Shown in pieces: positions 31,855 to 40,473 of a DNA stretch of 64,000 bases; the first letter of the stretch is position 1, and every line of letters starts with the position of its first letter. Source of the DNA: Cylindrotheca closterium (lineage: Eukaryota; Bacillariophyta; Bacillariophyceae; Bacillariales; Bacillariaceae); the NCBI GenBank assembly GCA_933822405.4, contig CAKOGP040002314.1:1-64000 (forward strand), written 5' to 3'. A program made the translations under genes and the position numbers. Below the pieces are notes generated by a model. The model was given only the letters and a program-made list of their open reading frames with translations. It did not search any database and was not told where the DNA came from.

Positions 31855-34800
31855 ATGAGGAGTCAACCTACCGGTAGCCATGCACCCGATCTGAAGAATA
31901 AGCAAAATGAAGAGGCAGTAGTGATTGGTGGAATCGAAAGTGGAGACTCCAAGTTGAATGACAAACATCGTTCTTCTTCGTCAAGACGTCACAGCGACGA
32001 GAGAAAATCAAGAAGGTCTTCTCTCGAGAAGGGCACTTCCAAAAAGGCATCGTATCGATCCTCTAGTGATAGACCCCCTCGTAACAGTGGTGGTGCATCA
32101 AGTCGGCCTTCTCATGGAAGCAATTCTAAACGAAGGAGCAGCCGGCACAAGCATTCAAGTAGTAGTAGACGAAGGCTATCGAAAGAAAGCTCACATCGCA
32201 GGAGCGATAAAGAGCGCGGTCATTATTCTCGCCCTTCTACTTATAGGTCTCCTTTGCACAGCAACGAAAGCGATGAAGTAGTAGATACACTCTATGGAAA
32301 GGACAATGCTAATGATAACAAGGAAAAAGAGAAATCATCCAGAGGAAGGTCGGAACGTGCTGTCAACCCAGGGGTGGAGCACATCAGTGGCAAACCTAGT
32401 ACAGCTGACAAAGATACAAAGGAAAAGACAAAATCAGCGAGAAGAAGTCCAAAAGGTGCCAGCGAACCAGGTGTAGAACATTTCAGTAACAGTGGGAGTT
32501 TGGCAACCACCACGCTGTATGGAGACGATGACGTAGATGCCAAGAAAGCCAAAGCAAAAGTATCTCGACATGATTCAGAGTATACTACGAGCGTTCCGGG
32601 TGTACAGCAGGTACCATCGGATAACATTAGCACCAAACAAAGCGACACTATCAGCACACTATACGGCAAAAATGAGTCAGATGCCAAGGCCAAGGCAAAA
32701 GCATCCAGGTCAAGCAGCTCCGAATATGCTAGCTATCCAGGTGCAGATCGTGTGTTCAGCCCTTCAAGCAATTCCATCTGGGAAAAGGCAAAAGCATCGA
32801 GACAACTGGTTACTCCGTCCACACATACCAGCAACACCAAAACCGATTCGACAATGACTACATTGTATGGGGAGGATGCCGATGCCAAGGCAAAGGCAAG
32901 AGCATCACGAGGAAGCTCAGAATTTGGAACCAATCCCGGCGCAAAGACTGTAAGCCTATTTACCGAGAGTTCGCACTCAACCACCAGTACACTATATGGG
33001 AGCGACGCGGATACCAAAGCCAAGGCAAAAGCATTTGGAGGCAATGGAGAATATGCCAGCAATCCTGGTGTGCAGAGTGTCCACACTGCATCGAATCGAG
33101 ACCTTGCCGGTAGCACTAGTGACAACAGCGTCAATATTACACTTTACGGTAACGATGCAGGCACAAAGAACAAGGCGCGAGCAGCTCTGCGCAGTTCAGC
33201 GCATTGCACCAATCCGGGAGTGGAAAGCATAGCTCGTCGATTGACCATGACATCCCTCACTGATTCCGTGGGAAGCATGATGGCACCCGACGAGCAAGGC
33301 GAAAACGGCTTTGAAGCCCCTGTTGCAAGACGAGTGTCAATAGGGACCACTGACTCAGAATCTAGCAATTCAGTTCCAGAACACGGGATGCGTTCAGAAG
33401 CCGTGGATGCTGTCCGACTGCCGAATGATCTGGAGGCAAGTCCTAGATATGGCGAGACGTCCGCCAAGCGCGTCGTCGACAAAACGCAAAAATCAAGAAA
33501 GAAACGGATCTGCTTTTTCCTACTCGTCTTGTTGTTCATTGGTGGCGGGGTTGTAGCCTGGTACTTTCTTTCAAAAAACGAAGGTAGTGAAAGCGACGAC
33601 AGCCAAATCAGCTCTGTAAATATTTCAGATCCAACTAGCGCACCATCGTCGCAAGCAGTGGTGTCCCTGGATCCCATTGGTACCCCTGGTGCAGAAAATG
33701 CGACTACATCTCCCAGTGGACTGACACCAATCAACATGGTGTATGAGCGTCCCAGCAAGTCAGATTGTATTGCAATCTCCTTGAATCAAACAATCGCTGG
33801 TCGTGAAGAGATGGAAAATGTTGATTTTGGTCTGGACTTGGAAGTTGTAGTTGTGGATGACATCATCATTACGGAACAACTGGTGCAAGAGTTGCTGAAT
33901 GCGATCCAAGAAAAGATCCTTCCTTCGCTGGCCGGCTGCAATATCTTTCTCGACGAAGTAGTAGAGTCGTGGCGCTTTGTCATTTTCGACGCCTTTGTGA
34001 ACGGGAATGTCCAGCGTGAGGAAAAATGCCAAGATGGTACATTGTCGGCACGAAATTGCCATCTGATATTCGTGGAATTGGATCTTTTCCTGAAAGGCAA
34101 TGTGAAGTTTCTTGATATAATTCGTCTGATTGGTAATGAAGAAGAAAATTTTTCGAATCACTTGGGACTATCGGATCAATTTCTGGTTGTGAAGATGATT
34201 CGAGCGGAGAGTTTGACACCTACCGCTGCACCGACTACTATGCCAAGTCATGTACCAAGCTTTACACCAAGTACATTTCCAACGGTGCAAGCAAGCGCGA
34301 ATCCTACATTTCTTCCTTCACTGTCACCGACCAGGATTGTCTCTGGGCAACCAACGAGAAGTCCGACTCTGACGCCGTCTTCACAACCCTCCTTTGTACC
34401 ATCCACAGCTCTTCCATCGTCAGATCCATCTCTATCGCCATCGAAAGTACTCTCGAACAGCCCCAGTACGCGTCCAAGTGAGACTCCATCAAGCTCACCT
34501 TCATCACGTCCAACTGTCGACCCAAGTGTGCGTCCAACAAATGTTCCATCAGCGGCTCCGTCTGTGACTCCCAGTGTGATGGCGAGCAAATCACCCACAA
34601 AATCGCCAAGTGCTTCTCCGTCAGGAATGCCAACCAGGAAACCAAGCAGTGCACCGTCCACGCAGCCGACTTCATCACCCAGCAAAGAGCCAACAAGAGG
34701 CCCAAGCGCATTTCCATCATCTTTGCCTAGTGTCGAGCCAACTGGCTCCTATCGACTAAGTGCAACGGACAGGAAATGTCCCTATCAGCACCCAGACCGT

Positions 34801-35010
34801 CTATTTAAGGACTCAGCGGTTGCCGATATCGATGAATGTTACAATTTGTGCCTCTCAACCCCAGATTGCATTGCGTTCTCCATTGGCATTGGTAGAAATT
34901 GTGGAACACTGAACTGCATGGGTTGCAAAAGTACCAGTACAGTTGAATTTGAAACGGGGTTCACTGTTTTTATGCGATGGACTAGAGTACTTTTTCACGA
35001 ATACCAATGA
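31855..35010 (+). CDS. family member C: Lys-rich repeat, membrane helix, ectodomain, P-T-S stalk, PAN-like module
   Basis: A single exon of 1051 residues from MRSQPTGSH. Residues about 35-145 are Ser/Arg/His-rich. Then come seven or eight diverged 35-45-residue repeats built on LYGxDADAKAKAKASRG ... NPGVxxV. A membrane helix (about 553-575, KKRICFFLLVLLFIGGG) follows. The ectodomain (about 630-787) has the family Cys: SDCIAI, LAGCNIF, EEKCQ and RNCHL, and the motif LDLFLKGNVKFLDIIRLI. A stalk of PSxxPT repeats leads to a final 85-residue module (CPYQHP ... DIDECYNLCLSTPDCIAFSIG ... NCMGC) like a PAN/apple domain. Basic residues before the helix predict cytosolic repeats and an external C-terminus. 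It is the most diverged of C-F. Function unknown. Confidence 0.78.
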   Translation: MRSQPTGSHAPDLKNKQNEEAVVIGGIESGDSKLNDKHRSSSSRRHSDERKSRRSSLEKGTSKKASYRSSSDRPPRNSGGASSRPSHGSNSKRRSSRHKHSSSSRRRLSKESSHRRSDKERGHYSRPSTYRSPLHSNESDEVVDTLYGKDNANDNKEKEKSSRGRSERAVNPGVEHISGKPSTADKDTKEKTKSARRSPKGASEPGVEHFSNSGSLATTTLYGDDDVDAKKAKAKVSRHDSEYTTSVPGVQQVPSDNISTKQSDTISTLYGKNESDAKAKAKASRSSSSEYASYPGADRVFSPSSNSIWEKAKASRQLVTPSTHTSNTKTDSTMTTLYGEDADAKAKARASRGSSEFGTNPGAKTVSLFTESSHSTTSTLYGSDADTKAKAKAFGGNGEYASNPGVQSVHTASNRDLAGSTSDNSVNITLYGNDAGTKNKARAALRSSAHCTNPGVESIARRLTMTSLTDSVGSMMAPDEQGENGFEAPVARRVSIGTTDSESSNSVPEHGMRSEAVDAVRLPNDLEASPRYGETSAKRVVDKTQKSRKKRICFFLLVLLFIGGGVVAWYFLSKNEGSESDDSQISSVNISDPTSAPSSQAVVSLDPIGTPGAENATTSPSGLTPINMVYERPSKSDCIAISLNQTIAGREEMENVDFGLDLEVVVVDDIIITEQLVQELLNAIQEKILPSLAGCNIFLDEVVESWRFVIFDAFVNGNVQREEKCQDGTLSARNCHLIFVELDLFLKGNVKFLDIIRLIGNEEENFSNHLGLSDQFLVVKMIRAESLTPTAAPTTMPSHVPSFTPSTFPTVQASANPTFLPSLSPTRIVSGQPTRSPTLTPSSQPSFVPSTALPSSDPSLSPSKVLSNSPSTRPSETPSSSPSSRPTVDPSVRPTNVPSAAPSVTPSVMASKSPTKSPSASPSGMPTRKPSSAPSTQPTSSPSKEPTRGPSAFPSSLPSVEPTGSYRLSATDRKCPYQHPDRLFKDSAVADIDECYNLCLSTPDCIAFSIGIGRNCGTLNCMGCKSTSTVEFETGFTVFMRWTRVLFHEYQ

Positions 35011-35287
35011 CTAGTTTCTACCGGGTACATACGGTAGTATTTTGGTCTTGATACATTGGGTATGTTCATTACTCGTAGGTCGGTTTTTTGGGTTTAGAAA
35101 TATATATATATTGATAATTAAAAAACTAGCGTAATATATAAAATATATATAAATAATAGTTGCACTGTATCATACAGCATGAAATTGGGTTGGGCTTTTT
35201 CGCTATGATCAGCTAGCCGCTAAGCTGCGGTTTCTGGTCTTGAACCCGATACCAGTACCATCATTCTATCAAGGCAGATCACCTGCA
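35011..35287. other. intergenic spacer with AT-rich block
   Basis: Between C and D. 35097-35158 is almost pure A/T, built on ATATATA, ending in AAATATATATAAATAATAG. A GGGTACATACGGTA element lies near 35024. No gene is seen. Confidence 0.5.
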
Positions 35288-38200
35288 ATGAGCAGCCCTC
35301 AAAGTGTTCAAGGAATCACTATAGACGACCTTCCTTCCAAGTCAGCAGCAATAGATGATAATCTTGACTTTAAAGGTTCATCTCATTCGAAAAAGTCTAG
35401 TCGACGTAAACATAGACGAGGGAGACCAAGCCAGAAGTCCCACAGACGGAGCAGTTCTGATGAGCTCGCGTTAAGCCGCTCTTCGCATGAGAAAAGCGAC
35501 GATTCAGAATGGATGTCCAGCCTCTCTTCGCATGGGAAAGAACGCCGTTCGAAGAAGCGGTCGGGATTAAGCCGCTCTTCGTACGGTAACAGCGATGATT
35601 CAGATCGGATGTCTAGTCTCTCATCACATGGCAAAGAGAGCAGTCCGAGAAAGCTATCGTTATCAAGCCGCTCTTCGCAAGGTAAAACTGATGATTCAGA
35701 CCGGATGTCCAGTCTCTCTTCTCATGGAAAAGAAAGCAGCAGTCCGAAAAGCCGATCTAGCCGATATACATCCCATGACAAACGTGACAGTTTAAGGCGG
35801 TCTTCGTCCTATAGAAAGAGCAAACCTGAGCGTGCGTCAAGTATGCGTGGTAGTACTGCTGGTTTAAGTCAGTCTCCTCGTCCTCGTCTGAAAAGGAGCA
35901 GTTCGACGAAGTCATTAACTCAGCCTTCTCCCAAAAACAAAAACAAAAATGACATCTTGAGTCTATCTGTCCACGAGATTGGAAGTGTTGGTCGTCTATC
36001 ACATGCGTCTCCTCGGCGCCGAGTGAGCAATGACGATCGTTCGCCTGGTGGACCATCTTTAAAGAAAAACAAATCGGAGCGAACATCATCAAGCCATTCA
36101 AGCTCACAAAGCAGGCGACATGATGGTGGCGGATTATCAAGGCACCGTTCCTCACGAGAAAAGCGAGATAGTGGCGATCATGGACCATCAAGGCGGTCTT
36201 CGAACGGTGCTTCGGATAGGAAACCAAGCAGTCGCTCGCCTAGGAACGGTAGTAGAAGAAACGATCCCGAACGTGGCCACTCCAGTAGAAGAAACATGAA
36301 ATCAGATAATGTGGACAGTCTATTGAACGTTGGAACCATGAGTGTCCTCACAGAAGGTACTAACGAAGAAAGTTCACGCCACCACAGAAGAACAGCAACT
36401 GATGCGCTGTACAGGTTTGACGCAGATTCCAAGGCTAAGGCAAAATCAACTAGAGGAAATGCACAGTCACCCAGTTTACCAGGTGTGCAACAAGTATTCA
36501 GTTCATCTGCCACTGTGGCTACCAACATGTCTAGTGCAACTACCAGTACGCTGTACGGAAACGATGAGGATGCCAAGGCCAAGGCAAAAGCGTCCAGAGG
36601 TGGTTTGCCGCCAGCAACTGTACCAGGAGTACAGACTGTTTGCAGCCCATCAGATACCACCGTTGCTACCAATATGACTAGTGCGACCACCAGTACGCTG
36701 TACGGAAATGATGCAGATGCCAAGGCCAAAGCAAAAGCATCGATAGGGAATTCTCAATTTGCTACAATGCCAGGTGTGGAGACTGTGTTCTCTTCAGGTG
36801 CTAGCATGTTTAGCGGTACGAGTACTACAACTACCAGTACACTCTACGGAAGTGACACCGATGCCAAGGCCAAGACAAAAGCGTCGAGAGGAAGTTCCTT
36901 ATACGCAAGTAAACCAGGTGTGGAGAGCGTCAGTGTGGTGGCTTCTGTTGGAGGCGAAAGTACCTCCAGTAACGCTATCGGGACTCTATATGGGAGTGAT
37001 GCCGATGCCAAAGCAAAGGCAAGAGCTGGACGTGGGGGCTCGACATATGCGGCAAATCTGGGTGTATCACGTGCGACCCTTCCCGCAGCAATGGAGCCTG
37101 TAGCCGAGGGTGTCAATGAAAAAGATGGAGAAGGACGTACAGCTTCCGAGTCCGGGAGCATTATAGAACCAGAAAGCAATGACGATGACGACTCTAATGT
37201 AGTGCAAGAGAACGACGACAAGAAGAAGAAAAGAAGGAGGAGGGGGATTGGCTTTTGCTTGTGCTGCTGCTTGTTACTATTGCTCATTGCAGGGGGGATT
37301 GGTGTCTGGTTCGTTCTGTTTCGAGATGACGGTAGTGGCCAAGATAGTCAAATCAACACTTCTGGTATCCAAGATCTATCCACTGCACCCTCGTCGCAAC
37401 CTTCAACATTCTTTGCTCCGGGTCCGTCGATGAATGTGCCCGGTTCGCCTACTGGCGCGCCAGTCTTGGAAGAAATTATATTCGAGCCTCCCAGCGAATC
37501 AAATTGCGATGCCATTGCCAAGAACGAAACCATCGCCGGACGAGATGAGCTGGACAATGCTGATTTTGGCCTGAGTTTGGAAGTCGTGTTGTCGGAGAAT
37601 ACCACCATGACAAGATCATTGGTGGACGACTTGTTGATCGCAATTCAAGAGAAAATTCTTCCTTCCATCGCTGGTTGCAATATTCGTGCGGACGAATTTG
37701 TAGAGGCCTGGCGTTTTGTCATCTTCGACGCCTTTGCAAGTGGCAATGCTATGCCCGACGAAGCGTGCACCAATAGTGATTTGGTAGGGCAGAACTGCCA
37801 TCGGGTGAATGTTCAATTAGACGTGTTCCTGAAAGGGTTTGTAAGGTTTCTTGACATTATTCGACTGATCAGTGAAGAGGAGTTGAACCTTGCGAATAAT
37901 CTGGAGTTGTCGGAACCATTTTCGATCATTCAACTGGTTGCGATCGACAGCTTGACCCCAACAAATGCGCCGACAATCATGTCAAGCGATGCACCAAGTT
38001 CTTCGCCATCGAAAGGTCCGACATCAATGCCGACTTCTCTTCCGACAGGATCACCTTCAAAGTCTCCGACACAAATGCCGACTGTACCGGGTCAGACACG
38101 TGTGCCAAGCGTAGAACCATCATTAGCACCAAGCGCTTCTCCAACCGCCACAACAGTACCTACAGCGTTGCTTGTTGTGCCGACAGCTTTTCCAACGGAG

Positions 38201-39022
38201 AGTCCAAGTTCACGTCCAAGTATGGCACCAATTGTGGGTCCTACACCACCCCCAACAAAAAGTCCCACAAAAATTCCAACGGAGAGTCCAAGTTCACGTC
38301 CAAGTATGGCACCAGTTGTTGGTCCCACGCCACCCCCAACGAGAAGTCCAACAAAAAATCCAACGGAGAGTCCAAGTTCACGTCCAAGTATGGCACCAGT
38401 TGTGGGTCCCACACCACCCCCAACGAAAAACCCAACAAAATTCCCAACTGTTAGTCCAAGCCCGCGTCCAAGTATGACACCAGTTGTGGGTCCTACACCA
38501 CCCCCAACGAAAAGCCCGACAAAAAGTCCAACTTTGCTCCCAAGTACTATGCCAAGCGCACGACCAACTCCCTTTCCCACGGCGAGACCCAGTGCGACGC
38601 CGACCAAATTGCCCACGAAATCACCGACCAAAACGCCCACGAAAAATCCAAGTGCTTCTCCTTCAAGCAGGCCTAGTAGCAGACCAAGCAGCTCGCCATC
38701 AGCGCGGCCAACTTCTTCGCCCAGTGCAAAGCCTTCGAGCAGTCCCAGTGTAGGTCCGTCAGCGTTACCAAGTCCAGTACCAATTATTACCTATACGCAG
38801 CTTGCGAAAAACGAAAATTGCCCTGTGGGCAACGCCAATTATTTGAGCACGGTTGGAGGTCTTGCTGATGAAGACGAATGTGCCAAAGAGTGTTTCTACA
38901 CGTCAGGCTGTGTCGTGTTCGTAGTTGGGAAAACTAGAGGCCAGTTAGACTGTTACTTGTGCAATGGCGGTGGCAACTTGGTGCAGGATGGTGGTACAAC
39001 TGCATATTCATTGACTACATAG
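35288..39022 (+). CDS. family member D
   Basis: A single exon of 1244 residues; the start MSSPQSVQGITIDDLPSK matches that of E. An Arg/Ser-rich region carries repeated SSxGKSDDSDRMSSLSSHGKE units, followed by five LYGxDxDAKAKAKASRG...PGVxxV repeats (about 375-590). A KKKKRRRRG stop precedes a Cys-rich membrane helix (about 651-675, FCLCCCLLLLLIAGG). The ectodomain (about 734-888) has ESNCDAIAKNETIAGRDEL, IAGCNIRADEFVEAWRF, DEACTN, GQNCHR and DVFLKGFVRFLDIIRLI. A long P-T-S stalk includes four 28-residue repeats, then a PAN-like end (NCPVGN ... DECAKECFYTSGCVVF ... CYLC). From 37220 to past the stop it is nearly identical to E; upstream it is clearly diverged. Confidence 0.8.
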   Translation: MSSPQSVQGITIDDLPSKSAAIDDNLDFKGSSHSKKSSRRKHRRGRPSQKSHRRSSSDELALSRSSHEKSDDSEWMSSLSSHGKERRSKKRSGLSRSSYGNSDDSDRMSSLSSHGKESSPRKLSLSSRSSQGKTDDSDRMSSLSSHGKESSSPKSRSSRYTSHDKRDSLRRSSSYRKSKPERASSMRGSTAGLSQSPRPRLKRSSSTKSLTQPSPKNKNKNDILSLSVHEIGSVGRLSHASPRRRVSNDDRSPGGPSLKKNKSERTSSSHSSSQSRRHDGGGLSRHRSSREKRDSGDHGPSRRSSNGASDRKPSSRSPRNGSRRNDPERGHSSRRNMKSDNVDSLLNVGTMSVLTEGTNEESSRHHRRTATDALYRFDADSKAKAKSTRGNAQSPSLPGVQQVFSSSATVATNMSSATTSTLYGNDEDAKAKAKASRGGLPPATVPGVQTVCSPSDTTVATNMTSATTSTLYGNDADAKAKAKASIGNSQFATMPGVETVFSSGASMFSGTSTTTTSTLYGSDTDAKAKTKASRGSSLYASKPGVESVSVVASVGGESTSSNAIGTLYGSDADAKAKARAGRGGSTYAANLGVSRATLPAAMEPVAEGVNEKDGEGRTASESGSIIEPESNDDDDSNVVQENDDKKKKRRRRGIGFCLCCCLLLLLIAGGIGVWFVLFRDDGSGQDSQINTSGIQDLSTAPSSQPSTFFAPGPSMNVPGSPTGAPVLEEIIFEPPSESNCDAIAKNETIAGRDELDNADFGLSLEVVLSENTTMTRSLVDDLLIAIQEKILPSIAGCNIRADEFVEAWRFVIFDAFASGNAMPDEACTNSDLVGQNCHRVNVQLDVFLKGFVRFLDIIRLISEEELNLANNLELSEPFSIIQLVAIDSLTPTNAPTIMSSDAPSSSPSKGPTSMPTSLPTGSPSKSPTQMPTVPGQTRVPSVEPSLAPSASPTATTVPTALLVVPTAFPTESPSSRPSMAPIVGPTPPPTKSPTKIPTESPSSRPSMAPVVGPTPPPTRSPTKNPTESPSSRPSMAPVVGPTPPPTKNPTKFPTVSPSPRPSMTPVVGPTPPPTKSPTKSPTLLPSTMPSARPTPFPTARPSATPTKLPTKSPTKTPTKNPSASPSSRPSSRPSSSPSARPTSSPSAKPSSSPSVGPSALPSPVPIITYTQLAKNENCPVGNANYLSTVGGLADEDECAKECFYTSGCVVFVVGKTRGQLDCYLCNGGGNLVQDGGTTAYSLTT

Positions 39023-39068
39023 GGAACTCTTCTGTTTTTGTAAAGATTGGAGAAAAAGCAGTGGGAAT
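37220..39068 (+). repeat. near-identical segment shared with 42412-44320
   Basis: This segment covers the membrane helix, ectodomain, stalk, C-terminal module and first 46 bp of 3' UTR of D. It matches E at a constant offset of 5192 bp (5252 bp after the 60-bp insertion in E). By eye I saw only a few substitutions (for example the G/A in GGGGG[A/G]TTGG at the start and CCAG[T/A]TAGAC near the end). Confidence 0.9.
38198..38533 (+). repeat. 84-bp minisatellite x4 in the stalk of member D
   Basis: Units start at 38198, 38282, 38366 and 38450 and encode ESPSSRPSMAPxVGPTPPPT plus eight more residues. The same array, with a 60-bp extra block, occurs in E; F has a shorter version. Confidence 0.85.
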
Positions 39069-39214
39069 GAAAGGTATTGTAACAGTATTATTCTAATAAA
39101 ATATAAGCGAATGATGTCAGGAGAAATTGGATTGAATAGGCAGAAACTCCAAATGAATTATGGCTACCCTGGATCTATCGGATGCACTTTTGATTATAGT
39201 GTGGTCGCGGTCGA
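39023..39214. other. 3' flank of member D
   Basis: It resembles the 3' flank of E more weakly beyond 39068 (shared pieces such as TTATTCTAA..AAATATAAG and GGATTGAATAGG). This suggests the older duplication reached further than the recent one. Confidence 0.45.
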
Positions 39215-39998
39215 CTCTTGAAACCGAAGACCCGACCGACGATGATGCCAAGCTCTTTACCGATTGGATTGTCGACTGAGTTTGCGACCAAGGAAGTATC
39301 TTGGAATCCTAGACCAAGTCCTTCGTGCCTCATATGCAAATGCACTTATTTCAACGACGCCGAATGTAATGCCTTCCTAGTCCCCGACTCCGATGGTAGC
39401 AACATAACTATTTTTGCACAAAGTGCTTCGCCACCAACACCACTAGTTCCCATATAAACGGCTCTTCCTTCGTCGAAGCCGTCTGCACATACCAGCGGAG
39501 AGCCCAAGTAAGTGCCCGAATACTACTCCTGTTCAAACTCCCAATGGAACGCCCAAATGCACAACCGATTCCTTTTCCATTGGTGGTCCCTCCTGGACCC
39601 CCTTCGCTACTCCCAGTATCATGGGTAGCAAGAACTCAACGACAAAAAGAAGCATACTGAGTGATCAATCAGCTCTCCGTCCAGGGGGGCAGGCTCATTG
39701 ATGAGCTAGCTGCTATCGAAGGACCCTGTTGCACAACCATCGACGTTGCAAACTGAAGAGCCAGCTGTCTCCATTTGCAGAGAACCGAAAGTACCCCTCC
39801 GTTACCCAGCTCGTCGGAATAATATCGAAGATGTAGATGAGTGTTTCAACGGTTGTATCAACAATTCAGTTGCCTCGAATTCTTTGCTGGAAGTTTCCTC
39901 ACCTTCGGTCGGATTGAGAGGACTGTCACCTTTGCAAGAGCAGCGGAAACTTTCAACGACAAAGAAATGGCATCAATACGTATAAAGTGACTCCGTAG
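39215..39998 (+). pseudogene. decayed copy of the C-F family (stalk and PAN-like end)
   Basis: Broken by stops and frameshifts. One frame reads KPKTRPTMMPSSLPIG and ends SASPPTPLVPI; a second, from about 39508, reads PNTTPVQTPNGTPK and SIMGSKNSTTKRSI, like SVMASKSPTKSPS in C. A third, at about 39746-39985, has CREPKVPLRYPARR and NIEDVDECFNGCINNS, matching DIDECYNLCLSTPDC in C. The last codons, INTYKVTP then TAG, fit the closing residues IVYQLNP of F. The helix, ectodomain and N-terminal half are gone. I have not rebuilt an intact frame. Confidence 0.6.
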
Positions 39999-40473
39999 AG
40001 TTGCATTATTCAACGCTGTCGAATAGGAGATCCCTGAATGAATACGTTGTTTCAAAACGGGAAGCAATTGCGACAGGTACCAAGAGTTTTTATCCAAAAT
40101 GTGGGTATTTTTTCATCAGCTAGAAGCTTGCTAAAAGTGTCGGGAAGTTTATCTCCGAAGTCACGGCGACCACAAAATGTCTCAATAAAACTTCCTCGTT
40201 TTTTTTCTCGATTCGTTCGCTCTTTAGCCACTTTTGTGTGGTCTTGTTTGGTAGGTTTTGATAAATGTTTGATAAAAATGACTCTATGTACCGGGAACTC
40301 TACGAAAACATACATACTGTAGTCATCATTGGTAAACTTACCTCTACAGAGTCGGATTGCTGTGTCACTGGATTTCGCTGCTACCTATGCAAACTTCAAA
40401 GCTATTTGGAAATTATACTGTCGGCTGTATATGATAGTAGGTGCAGTGCATCAAACAAACACGGTAACCTGCA
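39999..40473. other. intergenic upstream of member E
   Basis: Promoter region of E; AT-rich, no gene. The few bases before the ATG (ACCTGCA) match those before the D start, but the rest does not. Confidence 0.4.

Noticed and set aside
39218..39457. Separate small gene of 79 codons
   Set aside because: It is better explained as stalk remnant of the pseudogene, with related pieces following in other frames.
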